A stretch of 64,000 bases of DNA from Neurospora intermedia (taxonomy: Eukaryota; Ascomycota; Sordariomycetes; Sordariales; Sordariaceae): positions 620,001 through 684,000 of the forward strand of contig BTPP01000010.1 in assembly GCA_037102815.1 (NCBI GenBank). The letters run 5' to 3'. Shown one piece after another: positions 11,044 to 23,704 of the stretch (within the stretch, counting starts at the first letter, position 1; each line of letters starts with the position of its first letter). The notes beneath the pieces are model-generated. The model did not search any database and was not told the origin of the DNA. It saw only the letters and a program-made list of their open reading frames with translations. Made by a program: the position numbers and the translations under genes.

Positions 11044-11710
11044 TACCGCAAAGACTCGGGGCATAGCTTTTCAACTTCCAGGGAAATCAAGCAGGGTCTG
11101 CAGGTATACTGCAACATCTATGCCTACTAAAATTTCTATGCAAGACGGTGATTTTGATTGTTCTACCCTCCAGCTCCCTTGAAGAAATACCTGTAGGTGG
11201 GAAAAGGCAGAGCTCTAAAGGAATCGAATTGACGGTGCTTTGGGATGGCAACCCATCTCCCCCACTCTTTTTTGAAGGCATAAAAGCCACAGAATCGGGC
11301 ATATGTACAGTCGGGTCCCCTGTTCAAGCAACCCCCAGTACGAGCAACCCCCCCTGTTATAGCAACCCCCATAGCGAAATCTGGCATTTTTTGCCTAGTA
11401 AGCGCAACCGGACAACTAGCAACCCGGATAGGAAAAGTTGCTGTTAATTTGTATGGTGAAATGGGAAAAGTGGGTCTGTTTTGGCCTGAAATTCAGTTGG
11501 CATGCTAGTTTTGGTGCAGTTTTGGTGTTTTTTTTGGGCGGGTTGGAAGGAAAGTGGTCTGTGCACGACACCACTTCCAGCAAGCCCCCCTGTTCGAACA
11601 ACCCCTTTAGCCAGATTTTTGGGGTTGTTGGAACAGGGGACCCGACTGTATGTCTGAGTATGCCTGATTTCCCTGGAAGTTGAAAAGCTATGCCCCGAGT
11701 CTTTGCGGTA
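11044..11710. repeat. 46-bp perfect inverted repeat enclosing a MITE
   Basis: The left arm 11044-11089 (TACCGCAAAGACTCGGGG...) is the exact reverse complement of the right arm 11665-11710. The arms are 575 bp apart. They are not AT-rich and show no RIP. The enclosed DNA contains the 341-bp TIR element described separately. Outside the arms GTAGAGGTA-like sequence occurs on both sides, so the inverted repeat may be a little longer and imperfect. Confidence 0.85.
11308..11648. mobile_element. 341-bp pogo/Tc1-mariner-like MITE with TA target duplication
   Basis: The left end CAGTCGGGTCCCCTGTTC (11308-11325) is the inverse of the right end (11631-11648). The match extends less perfectly into GTTGTT/CAACCCC-rich sequence. 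The element is flanked by TA at 11306-11307 and 11649-11650, the target duplication of Tc1/mariner/pogo elements. Inside, the motif AGCAACCCCC/TGTTCGAACAACCCC repeats several times. At 341 bp it cannot encode a transposase and would need one supplied in trans. It shows no RIP. Confidence 0.75.
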
Positions 11711-12240
11711 GCCCGATACCTCTACACTACTTCTAAGTATAAGGGAAGGGAAGAGGTCCCGCTGTACCTTGCTGGGAAGGGGGGGTCAAATAACAGTGAG
11801 TTCAACAGGGGCTCGACGTAATGTTGGTCGTCTAACGGGGCCTTAAAAAATATCCGCCTATACATGTACTGTCTGAATAATTGCATGTTGGTGTAGATAA
11901 CTATTGCGATGGCACAGTACGTTCTTTTGGTTAATATATTTATACACAATATCTTGGCCGAAATAAACTATACGTTGTATTCGCAGCGGCCAAATATAGT
12001 TCAATAGCAATGTACGTTCTAATAGAAAGTTCAAAAACCAACGGCGTACTTAACGGGAGCTTCGAACTGTACGTACAACTAAAAGATTATATTGGCGCTA
12101 TATCGTATACCCAAAATGAAAATCATTTAAGCAGTAGATTAAATATATATATTTGTATCGTACGTTCAATGTTCAATACCTACTTAAATGTTTATATTCG
12201 CTAATAATTAGTTCAATTATCAATTAGAGGTGTAAAATCG
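11711..12240. other. Transition from unique DNA to the right RIP block
   Basis: Composition falls gradually from 11800 to 12240. A 63-codon open frame (12010-12201) retains CA/TG but matches nothing I know. 11774-11796 holds GGGAAGGGGGGGTCAAATAACAG-like sequence that recurs inverted at 41681-41703 (one mismatch). No gene is called. Confidence 0.4.
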
Positions 12241-12461
12241 AATAATATTATTATACAATATACCTTTATTACTTTAATTTATTTACATTTACAATATCTT
12301 ATTATATATTCGAATATTTATCTAGGGATAAAATATTATTATTATTATAATTGAAAGCTTCCTTTTTAATCTATATTTACAATTACAAATTAGATATCGC
12401 ACATTGAAGGTCCATTATTTGCACAAAAGATATAATACGTTTCTTCTACAGAAACTATCGT

Positions 12462-12615
12462 AGTACGCTACTCTACTACTCTAAGGCTACTATTCTACTA
12501 CTCTACTACTCTATTTAATACTCTACCTAATAAGGTACTCTACCTAATGTTCTACTATTCTACTATTCTGCCCTAGTTCTACTATTCTACTACTCTACTA
12601 CTCTTTACGTATTAA
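12462..12615. repeat. (CTACTATT/CTACTACT)n simple repeat
   Basis: Imperfect repetition of TCTACTACTCTACTATT-like units with two ACTCTACCTAAT variants in the middle. It is an AT-rich microsatellite-like tract without coding capacity. Confidence 0.6.
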
Positions 12616-13483
12616 TTAGGCCCTCTACTTATTAACTAGTAATATTAGTTACTATTCGTCTGCTTTTATACTTTATATAAATATATTCACCTTACTTATA
12701 TTTTCTAGGACGGTAGTATAGTATATTAATATATACTATAGACTCTCGGCTATTAGTAGTAGTCTTTACTCGTATCCGTATTAATAGGGTAATAATATCA
12801 ATAGATATTTGTAGGTATAGTCGATACTATTACTCTACGTTGATAAATATCGTATATTTATAGGAGGTTGGGGGTGGGAATTGGGGGTCGCTACCTATAC
12901 TTTTAGTTAGGTATTTACTAAAATCCCTTATTAATAAATAGTATATATAGAGTATAAATACTATCTCTTCTACGTATATATATTTATAATACTTACTTTA
13001 ATATTATATTGGAGGAACTCCGCTCTAATAACCCCTATACTAAGCCGCGCCCAATAGCCTACCCGGATCCGTAATTGAATATAAGTAGATATTTAAATAA
13101 ATATATATAATAAGTTAATTATATTGTAACTATAATAGTCCTTTGTATAAGGTTATACGGGTAGTTGGGTAGGTGCGTACTAGTAGCGGCCCGGGTAAGT
13201 TAGTAGCCTAAGTAAGGTATTAGCTGCCCTATTGCCCTACTGTACCAGTTAGAAGTAGGGTATTTATATAGTTTAACGGGGAGAAAGTATATACCGGTTC
13301 TAGGTAATACCGGCTAAGAACTCACATAGGATAGAAAGGTAGCTCGAATACTTATTTTAATTTAGAGCTAAGGTTTCCCACTCTCTACCAAACTTTTCCC
13401 CCAAACCTCCTCCTCTCCTAGGTCTCTCTCCCTCTCTCCTTCCAAAACTTTTTTTATATCGCCCGGGTTCTTTCTTTCCTCCG

Positions 13484-13498
13484 CCCCCCCCCCCCCCC
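13484..13498. repeat. C15 homopolymer
   Basis: An uninterrupted run of 15 C lies in AT-rich DNA, preceded by a pyrimidine-rich stretch from about 13380. C runs contain no CpA and so escape RIP. Confidence 0.8.
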
Positions 13499-13904
13499 AA
13501 TCGATATCTACTAACCCGCTATAAGCAACTATATTATCTACGTTAGTACTACTTATAGAAAGTAAAATAGGAAATTTACTTATACCCAGTTGTATAGTAA
13601 AAATTTAATTACTATTAGTTTAGTATCGAATTAGTATTCTTTACGTCTAAGTACTAGGTTATCCCGCTTAAGGTCTCGGCCTACTTTAGAATACTAAACG
13701 GGTTTAGCGGGAGGCGTTAGATTAATAAGTTAATATATTCTAACCCAACGTTAGCTTTCTATATAAAATAATAAGGTAGCTATAAAATCGAATAATTAAT
13801 TTATACAACTATTATATATAAACCTCAAAGTTCACTAACTCCCTAGTTGTATTTAACTTTCGGTTTCTCGATTAATTAATCGGAAATTCGATATTCCAAA
13901 TAAA

Positions 13905-14165
13905 ATCTCAATAACTAGACCGGGGCCTCAACAATCAGACCGGAGCTTTAGAATAGGGGTGGATATTTAATAGCTAGGTCGGAGAGTTTAATAAGTAGAC
14001 CGGAGCTTTAGAATAGGGGTGGATATTTAATAGCTAGGTCGGAGAGCTTAATAAATAGACCGGAGCTTTAGAATAGGGGTAAATGTTTAATAATTAGATT
14101 AGAGAATTTAATAATCTTATTAGGGCTTAATAATTAGGGTATAAATTCGACGGTTAGACCGGAGG
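13905..14165. repeat. 60-bp tandem repeat array (left array)
   Basis: GACCGGAGCTTTAGAATAGG recurs at 13939, 13999 and 14059, exactly 60 bp apart, with a degenerate copy on each side. Internal similarity (GACCGG.. versus GTCGGAG..) hints at an older half-unit of about 30 bp. The first two full copies are nearly identical. The array lies downstream of the C-terminal end of the CACTA-type relic. Confidence 0.85.
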
Positions 14166-14390
14166 GCAAGATAAGGTAGGCGGGTTATTCCTATAGGAAT
14201 ATATAGTAAGTATAGTTTAATATTAAACCTTATTCGATTATTTTTATTTATTATAAAAGAGGTTAGTTTTTTCTCGGTGTAGTTTGTATTATTAGCAGCG
14301 GGTCAACTTATCTTTCGTTAGTACCGGCGCTATCTTTAGATATAGCGGGGTAATATATTATACGATTTTTAAGACGGTTAGAATATTAAT

Positions 14391-14583
14391 AAGAATAAAG
14401 GGGGGGAAGGTAGAGGAGATATAAGAGGGATAAAAGGGGATAATAGAGGGGAGAGGAGGAGGATAGTAGAGGGGAGAAGAGGAGGATAACGGAGGGGAGA
14501 AGAGGAGAATAGCGTAGAAAGTACAAAATAGACGGAGGAAGAGGATAGCGGAGGGGAGAAGGGAGAGGGGAAAGGAGGGGAAT
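14391..14583. repeat. Purine-only-like tract (R/Y strand asymmetry)
   Basis: About 190 bp is almost exclusively A/G on the plus strand, with repeated GGAGGGGAGAAGAGGAGGATA units roughly 28-30 bp long. Such tracts can form triplexes and resist RIP because they hold little CpA. No gene is supported here. Confidence 0.7.
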
Positions 14584-14793
14584 TAATAATTTTACGGAAC
14601 TTTACTATATTACCGCGCTCCAAACGTACTATAGTATTTACTCGTACGGTCGAGTATTACGTATATCTTCTAATATAGTAAATCCGCGGTGAGGCTCGCT
14701 ATTGGATTTTACAGCTCGCTATTTTATTAAGATTAGTACGTTAATCTCCTATCGTAATTTAATTGTACAGGTGTAGTAGTAATAGATGTATTT

Positions 14794-14796
<3 letters not shown>

Positions 14797-14827
<31 letters not shown>
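14797..14827 (+). repeat. G31 homopolymer
   Basis: An uninterrupted run of 31 G follows TTTGGA. It is a strong G-quadruplex candidate and a likely length-variable, error-prone site. The exact length in the assembly may be wrong. Confidence 0.8.
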
Positions 14828-14828
<1 letters not shown>

Positions 14829-15546
14829 GAATGATTATTTGAGAAAGGGAGAGGAAGGAATAGGAGCGCGAGGATGGGAGGGGCGTCGTATTGCTAGTAG
14901 TGAAAAAAGGAAAAGAAAAGAGAGTATAAGGTTAGAGGGCGAGCAAGTTCTATAATAAGTACCGCTCGGGTATAGAAGGGGATTACCTTATAGCGATAAT
15001 ATAAAGTAGGTTTAGGAGGTTTGTATAAATAAAAGATTTGCGGGATAGGAGTTCACCGCGCGTAAGGTGCGGGCCGCGGGTTACGGTACGAAAATACAAA
15101 GCGGGAGAGAACTTACAAGTAATATTTTATATTTATTTTATAGTAGGGTATTATTATATTTTCGGAATATTTTACACCTTCTTTTACTTACCTAATGAAA
15201 GCTATTGTTAAGAATAGTAGCTATAATAGTTGAAATACTATAAAGAATCGAGACGTATAACAATATAAAACCTATTTATTTATTTATAGTATAAAAGCTT
15301 ATTTATAATATATCTAGATAATTAAATTCTTATATATATAAATTTAAGATTATTAAACTATCCCTCTAGTATACGACCAAATAAATATTACTAGTGTAAA
15401 ACCTTTAAAATATTATTATATAGATTCCCTAGAATTTATATTGACCGCTAGTAGTAGTTTGAACGAAATTGCAAACTTTAAATAAAATAAATATTATAAC
15501 GAATATATATTAATCTATCCCCTCCTAGCCTTAATACTATTTATAA

Positions 15547-16230
15547 GCGTTCCGGGACTACCGCCGGGAGTCTAATAATATTATAATTATTTCCTAGTTT
15601 AAATATTAGGTAATTAATAATAGGCTCTATCTTTTTACCTCCGTTAAGGTTATTTAAATATATTAGGACGACGAATACCCAATACTATATAGTTATTTTA
15701 TAGTTGAAAATCCCCTCAACTTTACTATACTTAAATTTATATGAATTTCCTACTCGGCGTTTAATTTTAATAAACCCGCCAATACTAAAATCGAATTCTT
15801 TATTTTACTTATTTATAAATAAGGCTCTCTTATACTATATTATATTATAACGTCCTAAATCCTCGATAAATTCTAACTATATATTATAGACGGCGTAGAA
15901 TATAAATTAAAGGAGTATAATAAAATTAGTTCCTTCGTTTATTTAATAGACGTATAAGAGTTCGTTTTACTGCCGCTTAACTATTTTCGTATTAATTCGG
16001 AAGTATATAGATAGTAAAAGGTATTTTGGGGTATATATTACTTTAAATTTAGAAATATCTCCGATTTAATTTTTAAACTACTCTCTAAAGCGCGGGTCGT
16101 ATATTCTTACAATATTAGGGTATAATTCTTTAAACTTAGTGAATCTCTCGTAGTTAGCGGGATCCGTATATTCGAAGCAGTTAGTAAAAAGATATATAAT
16201 AGTTTATTGTATTTAATCTTTCTATAATAA
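15547..16230 (-). pseudogene. CACTA/Tnp2-type transposase relic, C-terminal piece
   Basis: The minus strand from 16230 to about 15547 reads in one frame (…TNCFEYTDPANYERFTKFKE…YDPRFRE…, later LNNLNGGKKIEPII…, LPAVVPERL then stop) with only TAA/TAG interruptions. It continues the frame of the piece at 23705-24761 if the gypsy element 16231-23704 and one target duplication are ignored. The direction and frame continuity identify it as the far C-terminus of the same relic. The piece alone has no signature I recognise. Confidence 0.65.
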
Positions 16231-16489
16231 TGTTATGGGGCTTGCTGCCCGTGGCTGGAGTGACTGGCAATCTCGCCAATCCGAGTCTCAACCGGCCGGC
16301 AGCTAATACGACTAATTAGGTTATTTACCGCTGCGGCACCCCGGCGGCCCGTACGCACGCACATCCCTTAAAAAGGGACAGCTGGCTATGTCCGCCCAGA
16401 GGGCGCTCTTTTACCCTCTTTTCTTCTTCGTAGAACCTTATCGATTAATTGAGGCCAACATTTGTACTAATTGTACTATACCCCTTATA
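16231..16489 (+). repeat. 5' LTR of gypsy element 1
   Basis: Starts TGTTATGGGGCTTGCTGCCC and ends CCCCTTATA (ancestrally CTTACA). It differs from its partner essentially only by transitions (C/T, G/A). It is markedly less AT-rich than the body of the element. Confidence 0.92.
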
Positions 16490-19400
16490 TTAGGTTCTAC
16501 CTACGTTTTTACTAGCGGATATAATAGAATTCAGTAGCGGAATAGTAGAACGAAAATTAAAGACGGCTAGCAACTTACAGCGCGGTATTATAATATTTAT
16601 TAATTACTATAATCGGACTTAACGATATAAATTTCAATAATATAGAGGAGTTCTATAACTCCTAAAGTAGTAATTAATAAAATACTAACGGCGGTACCCC
16701 TAGCAATAGCTTTATAAAGAGCCTTATTAGAATATTGAACAGTAATACCTCTCTCTATAATTATATTAAATCCCTTCTCTTTAATTCTAATCCTAATTCT
16801 ATCTTTACTCTACATTTAGACTTCCTATTCGCGAATACTTCAATTAGCTAAGCGGCGGGCTTTAACGTCCCTACTTTAAGTGCCTCTATTAATTAAAATA
16901 ATAATTATAGTACTACCCCGTATAAAAGAAAGCCTCTTGAACTCCCTAAATAAGATAGGCAGCCTTATATATTCCTCTTCTATTATAATAAATTTATTAA
17001 AGTATATAATACCAATATTAAAGCCGGGCTTTATACCGATCGTAACGCTGCGTAGTATAAAATTCTCAATATACTCCCCGATAATAAGCAATTATAATTT
17101 AAAAAGTTCTAGACTAACAAGACCGCCCGTAGCGAAGAAGACTCTATAGTCTTATTTAATTAGATCTAAATAATCTTCGGTTCGTATTAGAATAGGGATA
17201 TTACCCTTAATAAACTCTCTCGCCTTTATTAGAAGGACGGAGAGCTATTTGTAACCTTCCTTACTACCTTTAATAATGAATTCCTAAAAATTAATAATTA
17301 TAATTAGGAGAGCCTAGTTAAACTAATATACTTCTATCGTACAATTAATAAGAAATTCTACAATAAACTCTTCTTAATAGACTTTTTAAATAACTACCGT
17401 ACGTACATAGCCTAAATATAATACTATACTACCGGTTATAAGCGTATATTTGAGTTTAAAGAAGACTACTATAAATACCTTCGTAATTAGTAGGGTCGCT
17501 TTACTTAGAGTAGCGGTTTTTACTTCCCCGTATCCTACGCTAATACTCCGAAGCTTAATAATTAACGCTAGTAATCTTCTATTCTACCTTCGAATCTATT
17601 TAAGAATTATACTACGGATATTAATAGTAATATTATTATAGGAATTATTTATATTAGTATATTTACTAGGGGTCGTAGCAATCGAGGGCGAAGTAGTTTA
17701 AATTCGTTTACTTCCCCTAAGCGTACTAAGTAGGTTTTTAGTAAAGAGCGTTAAAAGCGTAAGGATAATAATTTATATTTCTATTATAGAGCTTCCGGTT
17801 ATTATATAAATAGTTATCCCTACTTATTAATAATTCCCTTAAATAATAATATTTATATTTAAACTACTACTATAGAAATTCCTCCGTTGTTAAAAGAGAA
17901 TAAAAAGCTAAATTCCGCCCCTAAATAGGGAAAAGAGTAGTTCCGGAGCGAAGTTGGGCCCCGGAGCCCTTAGAAGTATTAAGTAAGGTAGAAGAATTTA
18001 AATCTAAATTATAAATAGAAATAGAACCTATATTAATCCTACTTATTATTAACGATTATAATTTATTCTACGCCCTTATTAATAAGGGTTACTAGTACTA
18101 TACTATAATTAATAAAAAGGTTATCGAAGATTTTAATATTCTTATTATTTCTATTAAACCTTACTATATAAAGGGAATTTCTACTATTATAGAGGGAACT
18201 ACTATTTAAAAGCTTATTTACTTTTTTACTAAGGTTAATAGGTATATATACTTAATATATACGTATATTATCCCCTTTTTAAAATTTTTTATTATTTTAA
18301 GTAAACTATAATTAAAAATAATAAAGGTATATTCTATCCCTTATAAGAAGAGGATATACTTAGGCATTATAAATTATTAGGTCCCGTATATTAGAGGAGA
18401 ATAAATACCGGACATAGACTTTATTAAGGATATTAAGTCCGTTACTTACATACTTACTACTATTTTTATAAACTATGTTCACCGCTTACGAAAAGAGTTC
18501 GGTAATAAAGTAATTAAAGAAGCTATATATATAATTAATTTAAAGGATATAAAGAAGGCGCTATAATTAAAGAAGGTTTATATTAAAGAGTAATTTAAAA
18601 AAATAATTCCCCCGGTATATTACAACCTCCTCCTATTATAAATAAAAGAGAACGTTAATAAATAGAATTCCTATCGCTCTAATATTGACTATCGGATCGA
18701 AATTAAAAAAGGATCCGACGGTAAGGAATTTCCCCTATTTTTCGGCCTATTATATAATATAACCCGCGAAGAACTTTTTATCCTAAAGAAGACATTGAAG
18801 GACTTACTAAATAAAAAGTTTATTAGAATAAATAATTTTAAAGCGGGTACCCCTATATTATTTGTCCGGAAGCCGGGTAGCGGCCTCTACTTTTACTATA
18901 ATTACTAAACCCTAAATACTATTATTTAAACGGACCGGTATTTATTACTATTTATTAAAAAAATGTTCTATATTTTGAAGGGAGCGAAGTAGTATACTAA
19001 AATTAATATTGTATAAACTTTCTATAAAATTCGTATAATTATAAAAGAGGAGTAGAAGATAGTATTCAAAATTTATTATAATTTATTCGAATAGTTAATT
19101 GTCCTTTTCGGACTAACGGACGCCCTAGCGACATTTTAATAGTATATCAACTTTATTTTATAAGAATATTTAAATAAATTTTATATAATATATATAAATA
19201 ATATCCTTATTTATACTTCGGGCTCTAAAACGGACTATAAAACTAAAGTCTATTTTGTACTATAAAAGTTCCTAAACGCCGGACTACACTTTAACCCGGA
19301 CAAGTACGAATTCGCTATTAAAAAGGTCAAATATTTCAGGTTTATTATTTATACTAATATTAGAATCTAAGTTAACCCTAAGAAGATTAAAGCGATTCTT

Positions 19401-22400
19401 AAATAGCTACCTCCTACCTCCTAAAAAGGTATATATAACTTCCTTAAATTTATTAACTACTATAGAATATTTATACCCTAATTCTCTAAAATTGTAACCC
19501 CCCTTATAATATTAATTAATAAAGGAATAACATTTAAATAAACGAAAGAATATAAAGCCGCCTTTTAATTATTAAAGATACTATTCACTCGGGTTCTGAT
19601 TTTTATTAAATTTAATCCAAATAAGAAAACGTTCTTCGAAATAAACTATAGCGGTTTTATATTTAGGGGTATTATCTCCTAAGAGGTTAATAGTACTAAG
19701 AAGCGTATAATTATAGGATATTATTTATAGAAGTTTAATACTATTAAATAGAATTACTTAATTTATAATAAGGAGATATTAACGATTATTAATTACCTAG
19801 AATAATAGTTAGCGGAGTTATAGAATTGTAAATCCTTTATTATTTTAATAAATTACTATAACTTCGAATATTTTATAAAAATATAACGGTTTTCGGAATA
19901 TTAAATATAGTAGGTTAAATATTTATCCCGTTTTAACTTTAATATTAAGTACTAATTGGGGAAAAAGGGCGTAATCCCTAATATATTCTTTCGTAAGGAG
20001 TAAAATATACCGACGGAGAAGGATTAGGAAGCCTACGACCTATAAATAATCCCGAATTTTATATTAGAGAAATATTTACCGCTTCGAATTTTAGTATCCT
20101 AAGTAGTCCTCTTCGGGCGGGAGGGTATATAAATATTTAAAAATCTAGATTTATAGTAGCTTTAGAACTAAATAGCGTTGAAAGATTACTTCTATTAATA
20201 GGTTAAGACTATAGTCTAAAATAACGATAAATACTTTAATTTAACGTTAAAATTAAAGATCTAGATTGTAGATTATAATATTAATTCTAAAGGCCGCCTC
20301 CTCTATTAAAACCGTTTCTAAATCCTAGGGGCTCCGGTATATATTAAGTTGGACGTTATAAATTTTATAGATTAATCCTAGTAATTTAATATACTTCGTA
20401 CTATTCTAATATAAGTAGTTTACAATTTGTATATCCTCGGTTATTTTAATTGTAAGGGTATAATAGCCATACTCAATCGGTACTTTTATTAACCGCTATT
20501 AGGTACCTATATATAGTAATTCCTTCGTAATTATTATACTTATAATTTTATAAAGGTATAAAGAGAGTAGAAACGGGGTTTAATATAATTATTATCCGTA
20601 CCGGATTAATTTAATAGAGAAATATAAATAAACTTTATTATAAACTTTCCGGAGGCTAATAGTAATATTTATTTTTAAGTAATTAAAGATCGGTTGAATA
20701 AGAATATAATACTAAAACTAATACCTTTAATAGAAGCCGAATTATACGCCGAACGCTTCTTATAATACTTTATATATTATTATAGCTTCCTATAGTCTAT
20801 TATAAACGATTGAGGGTTAAATTAAACTAGCCGGTTCTAAGCGAAGCTTTACGAACTCCTTAATATTAAACGTCTTTTAAATACGGTTTACTACCTATAA
20901 ACTAACGGCGGCCCCGAATAAATAAATTAAAAAATATATGTATACTTTCGAATAGTAATTAACTATATACAAAATAATTAGAATAAATAATGCCCTATAG
21001 TTTAATTAATTATTAATAACCGTATTAATACCTCTATCGGAATATCTCCCTTCTTTACTATATATAGGTTCGACGTAGAATTTCTAATTTCCGTTATAGG
21101 GGAAGAAGCCCGCTTAGGAGCTCCCCTTCTTTCTATTAAGAAGCGGACTTACTAATTCGTATAGAAGTTATAGTAAATTATAGACTTATATTAAATAATT
21201 ATAGTTATAATTATTTAAGAATAAGAGAGATTCGCTAATTAACGTTGTTAGCCGGCTGAGCGCTTCCAAATTAGGGATAAAGTTTAGCTTAATTTAAAGA
21301 ATTATATAATAGACCGCCTAAAAAGAAGTTTAATTAATTATATATAAAATATATAATCTCTAAAGTTCTCTCCCCGTACGTAGTAGAGTTTTCTAACCTT
21401 CCCTGAACTATTTATAATATTTTTTATATTAATCTTCTCCGTTGAATTACTACCAACCCCCTCCTAGGCTAAAGACTTATTAATAATTAACCGCCCGCTA
21501 TTAAAATTAAGGGAGAACTAGAGTTCCAAATTAAAGAGATCCTATATACTAATACTATAAGAAAATATAAAAGAATAATTAGAAAAGTTTTAATAAAGTA
21601 GAAAGGGTATTAGGATTTAATTTAGGAACTACTATAGGAGTTTTTAAAAACGGCGGTACTAGATTAATTCGAAGTAAAATATAATTTAATAATAACGAAT
21701 AACGGACCCCTTAATTATTATATTAAGAAATACCCGCCCAACGATATATAGGATTATAAATTTATTAATAAATAATATAGAATTAATTATAGAATTATAA
21801 TTAAGAGACGGAATTAAAGACTTTTAAGTAGTACTATACTAAATAAGAATTCTATTTGGGCTAAACTTAAAATTACCCTAAAATACTAAATATCCTTTAT
21901 AATATTATCGTCCAATAAATCCCTTATAGCGCTATTTATATTAAAAGAATTAATATCCTCCCTTCTACCGCTAGTAAGGTTCTCCGGCGTAGCTTTATAT
22001 ATATTATAAAGATAAATATTCTTTAGGCGTATATTGGGTAATAGCGAGGGGAATAGGCGAATACCGTCCGAAGAACGGACTCTGAAGGGTAATTAAAGGA
22101 TAGGGGTATCCTATTATTCGAATCCGCAAAGGGTAGTAATAATAAGAGTATTAGTACGAGGGTATTTGCTAGGAGTATTATCCTTCTTATAGATTAAAAG
22201 ATAGCGTTTAAGTTAAGTATTAAAGAGGTTGGCTATTAGGGTAGAGGACTTAGTAACAATAGCGGCAACTATTTCTTTCTTCTTTTTCTTCTTCTCTTTA
22301 AGCTCTTTATTATACTAATTAATGAACTTATTAATTAACCTTATAATAGGAAGGTCCACTACCTACCTTACTTAATTTATATCGAACTTTAAAGTAGCTA

Positions 22401-23445
22401 TCCTCTTTTAGAATTTAATTAGCTCAATTCCTAATGAAGAATTAGCGCCGGACTTACTAGGCTCAATAGAGGAATTCGATAGACGGGTAACGGCCGCTTT
22501 AATACTAATTCTGCCCTAAGAGCTACTACGAAGAAAATTAGAATTAGTATCGTAAAGTAGGAAGAAGAGGGGCGATTTATACGGGAATAAAGCCCTTTTC
22601 TTCTAGAAGAGAAAGACCCGGTAGTACTTTGAAGGTAATTAAAAAAATAGCCTATTAGGGACTAGAAATATAACTAATAATATATTAGGCCGCGAAGGCG
22701 TTCTAAACCTAAATTAGGGTTAATTTGTAAATTACTTTACTATATTAATAAAATAAATAAATAATAGCCGAACTACCTGTAAGAGTAATAATATAATTAT
22801 ATTTATAAAAGAGGTAATAGATATACTAATTAGGCTAAGGCTCAATTGCTTTAATAACGAAAGCCGAAATTATATTATCGGTAGTAGTCTTACTAATACC
22901 GACCGTAATTATACTAGGCCGGGTTTGAATTAGCTTAAGGATTTTAGGCTTTTTAGGAGCCGGAGTAAGAATCGTAGGTAGGGCGGGGGAGGAGCTTTAC
23001 TACTATTATTACTATAAGAACTATTAGAATTATTGGAATTATACAAATTAGTTGAAACTAGGTTGATTAGGAGTATTAAATATTTTAAAGGAATTATTAC
23101 TATTGTATTAGTACGAATATAGAGTAAGAGGGGAGTGAGCGATAGAGGGAAATATAGGAAGTAGTAGAGGAGTAGAGTAGTAAAGGAATAGGAGAGAGGT
23201 AGGGTAAATTTGAACGATAGAAGGACGGCGGTATTAGGGATATTTATAGTAGAAGGTTGTAGTTTTATTAAAGAAGGAGGAAAGAGGAAGAGAGAGAGGG
23301 AGAGGGAGTGATTTAAAAGATATAAATTACTTGAGCGCGACGTAGGCAGTAATAAAGAGGAGGCTTATTATTTAATTTTAGGGGTATATGTAACGGAGTA
23401 TAGGCTTGTAGGTAATCTCCTAATTAGAGGGGAGGAGGGGGCTAA

Positions 23446-23704
23446 TATTATAGGGCTTACTGCCCGTGGTTAGAGTAATTAGTAGTCTCGCTAGTCCGAG
23501 TCTCAACCGGCCGGCAGCTAATACGACTAATTAAGTTACTTGCCGCTGTAGCACTCCGGCGGCCCGTACGCGCGCACGTCCCTTGAAAAGGGACAGCTAG
23601 CTATACCCGCCTAGAGGGCGCTCTTTTACCCTCTTTTCTTCTTCGTAGAACCTTATCGATTAATTAAGGCTAGCATCTGTGCCAACTGTGCTGCACCCCT
23701 TACA
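23446..23704 (+). repeat. 3' LTR of gypsy element 1
   Basis: Starts TATTATAGGGCTTACTGCCC and ends CCCCTTACA; same length (259 bp) as the 5' copy. It is preceded by a purine tract GAGGGGAGGAGGGGGC. The terminal TG has become TA, a RIP-type change. Confidence 0.92.

Larger units (their letters stand above)
16231..23704 (+). mobile_element. Complete gypsy (chromovirus) LTR retrotransposon 1, RIP-inactivated
   Basis: 259-bp LTRs (16231-16489 and 23446-23704) bracket 6956 bp of internal DNA and are flanked by the 5-bp duplication AATAA (16226-16230, 23705-23709). After the 5' LTR comes TTAGGTTCTAC, the presumed primer-binding site. Order of relics: a zinc knuckle at about 17773-17817 (RIP form of CFYC-RASG-H-YINS-C), protease-like NLFYALINKGYQYYT at about 18060-18100, RT at 18867-18960 (KPGSGLYFYYNY, family KPGGGLRFCVDY), LFGLTDALATF at 19102-19136, YINNILIY at about 19186-19213 (YIDD box mutated), integrase at about 20740-20940 ending TNGGPE, and a chromodomain at about 21551-21640. 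Stops are nearly all TAA/TAG. It lies inside the CACTA-type relic. Confidence 0.92.

Noticed and set aside
13905-14165. CRISPR-like array
   Set aside because: The 60-bp units are contiguous tandem copies without unique spacers, in a eukaryotic genome.
14378-14623. 81-codon minus-strand frame (Pro/Ser-rich)
   Set aside because: It is simply the pyrimidine strand of the purine tract read in frame.
16876-17149. 71- and 89-codon frames on opposite strands in gypsy element 1
   Set aside because: Short stretches of the degenerate gag region that happen to lack TAA/TAG; not separate genes.
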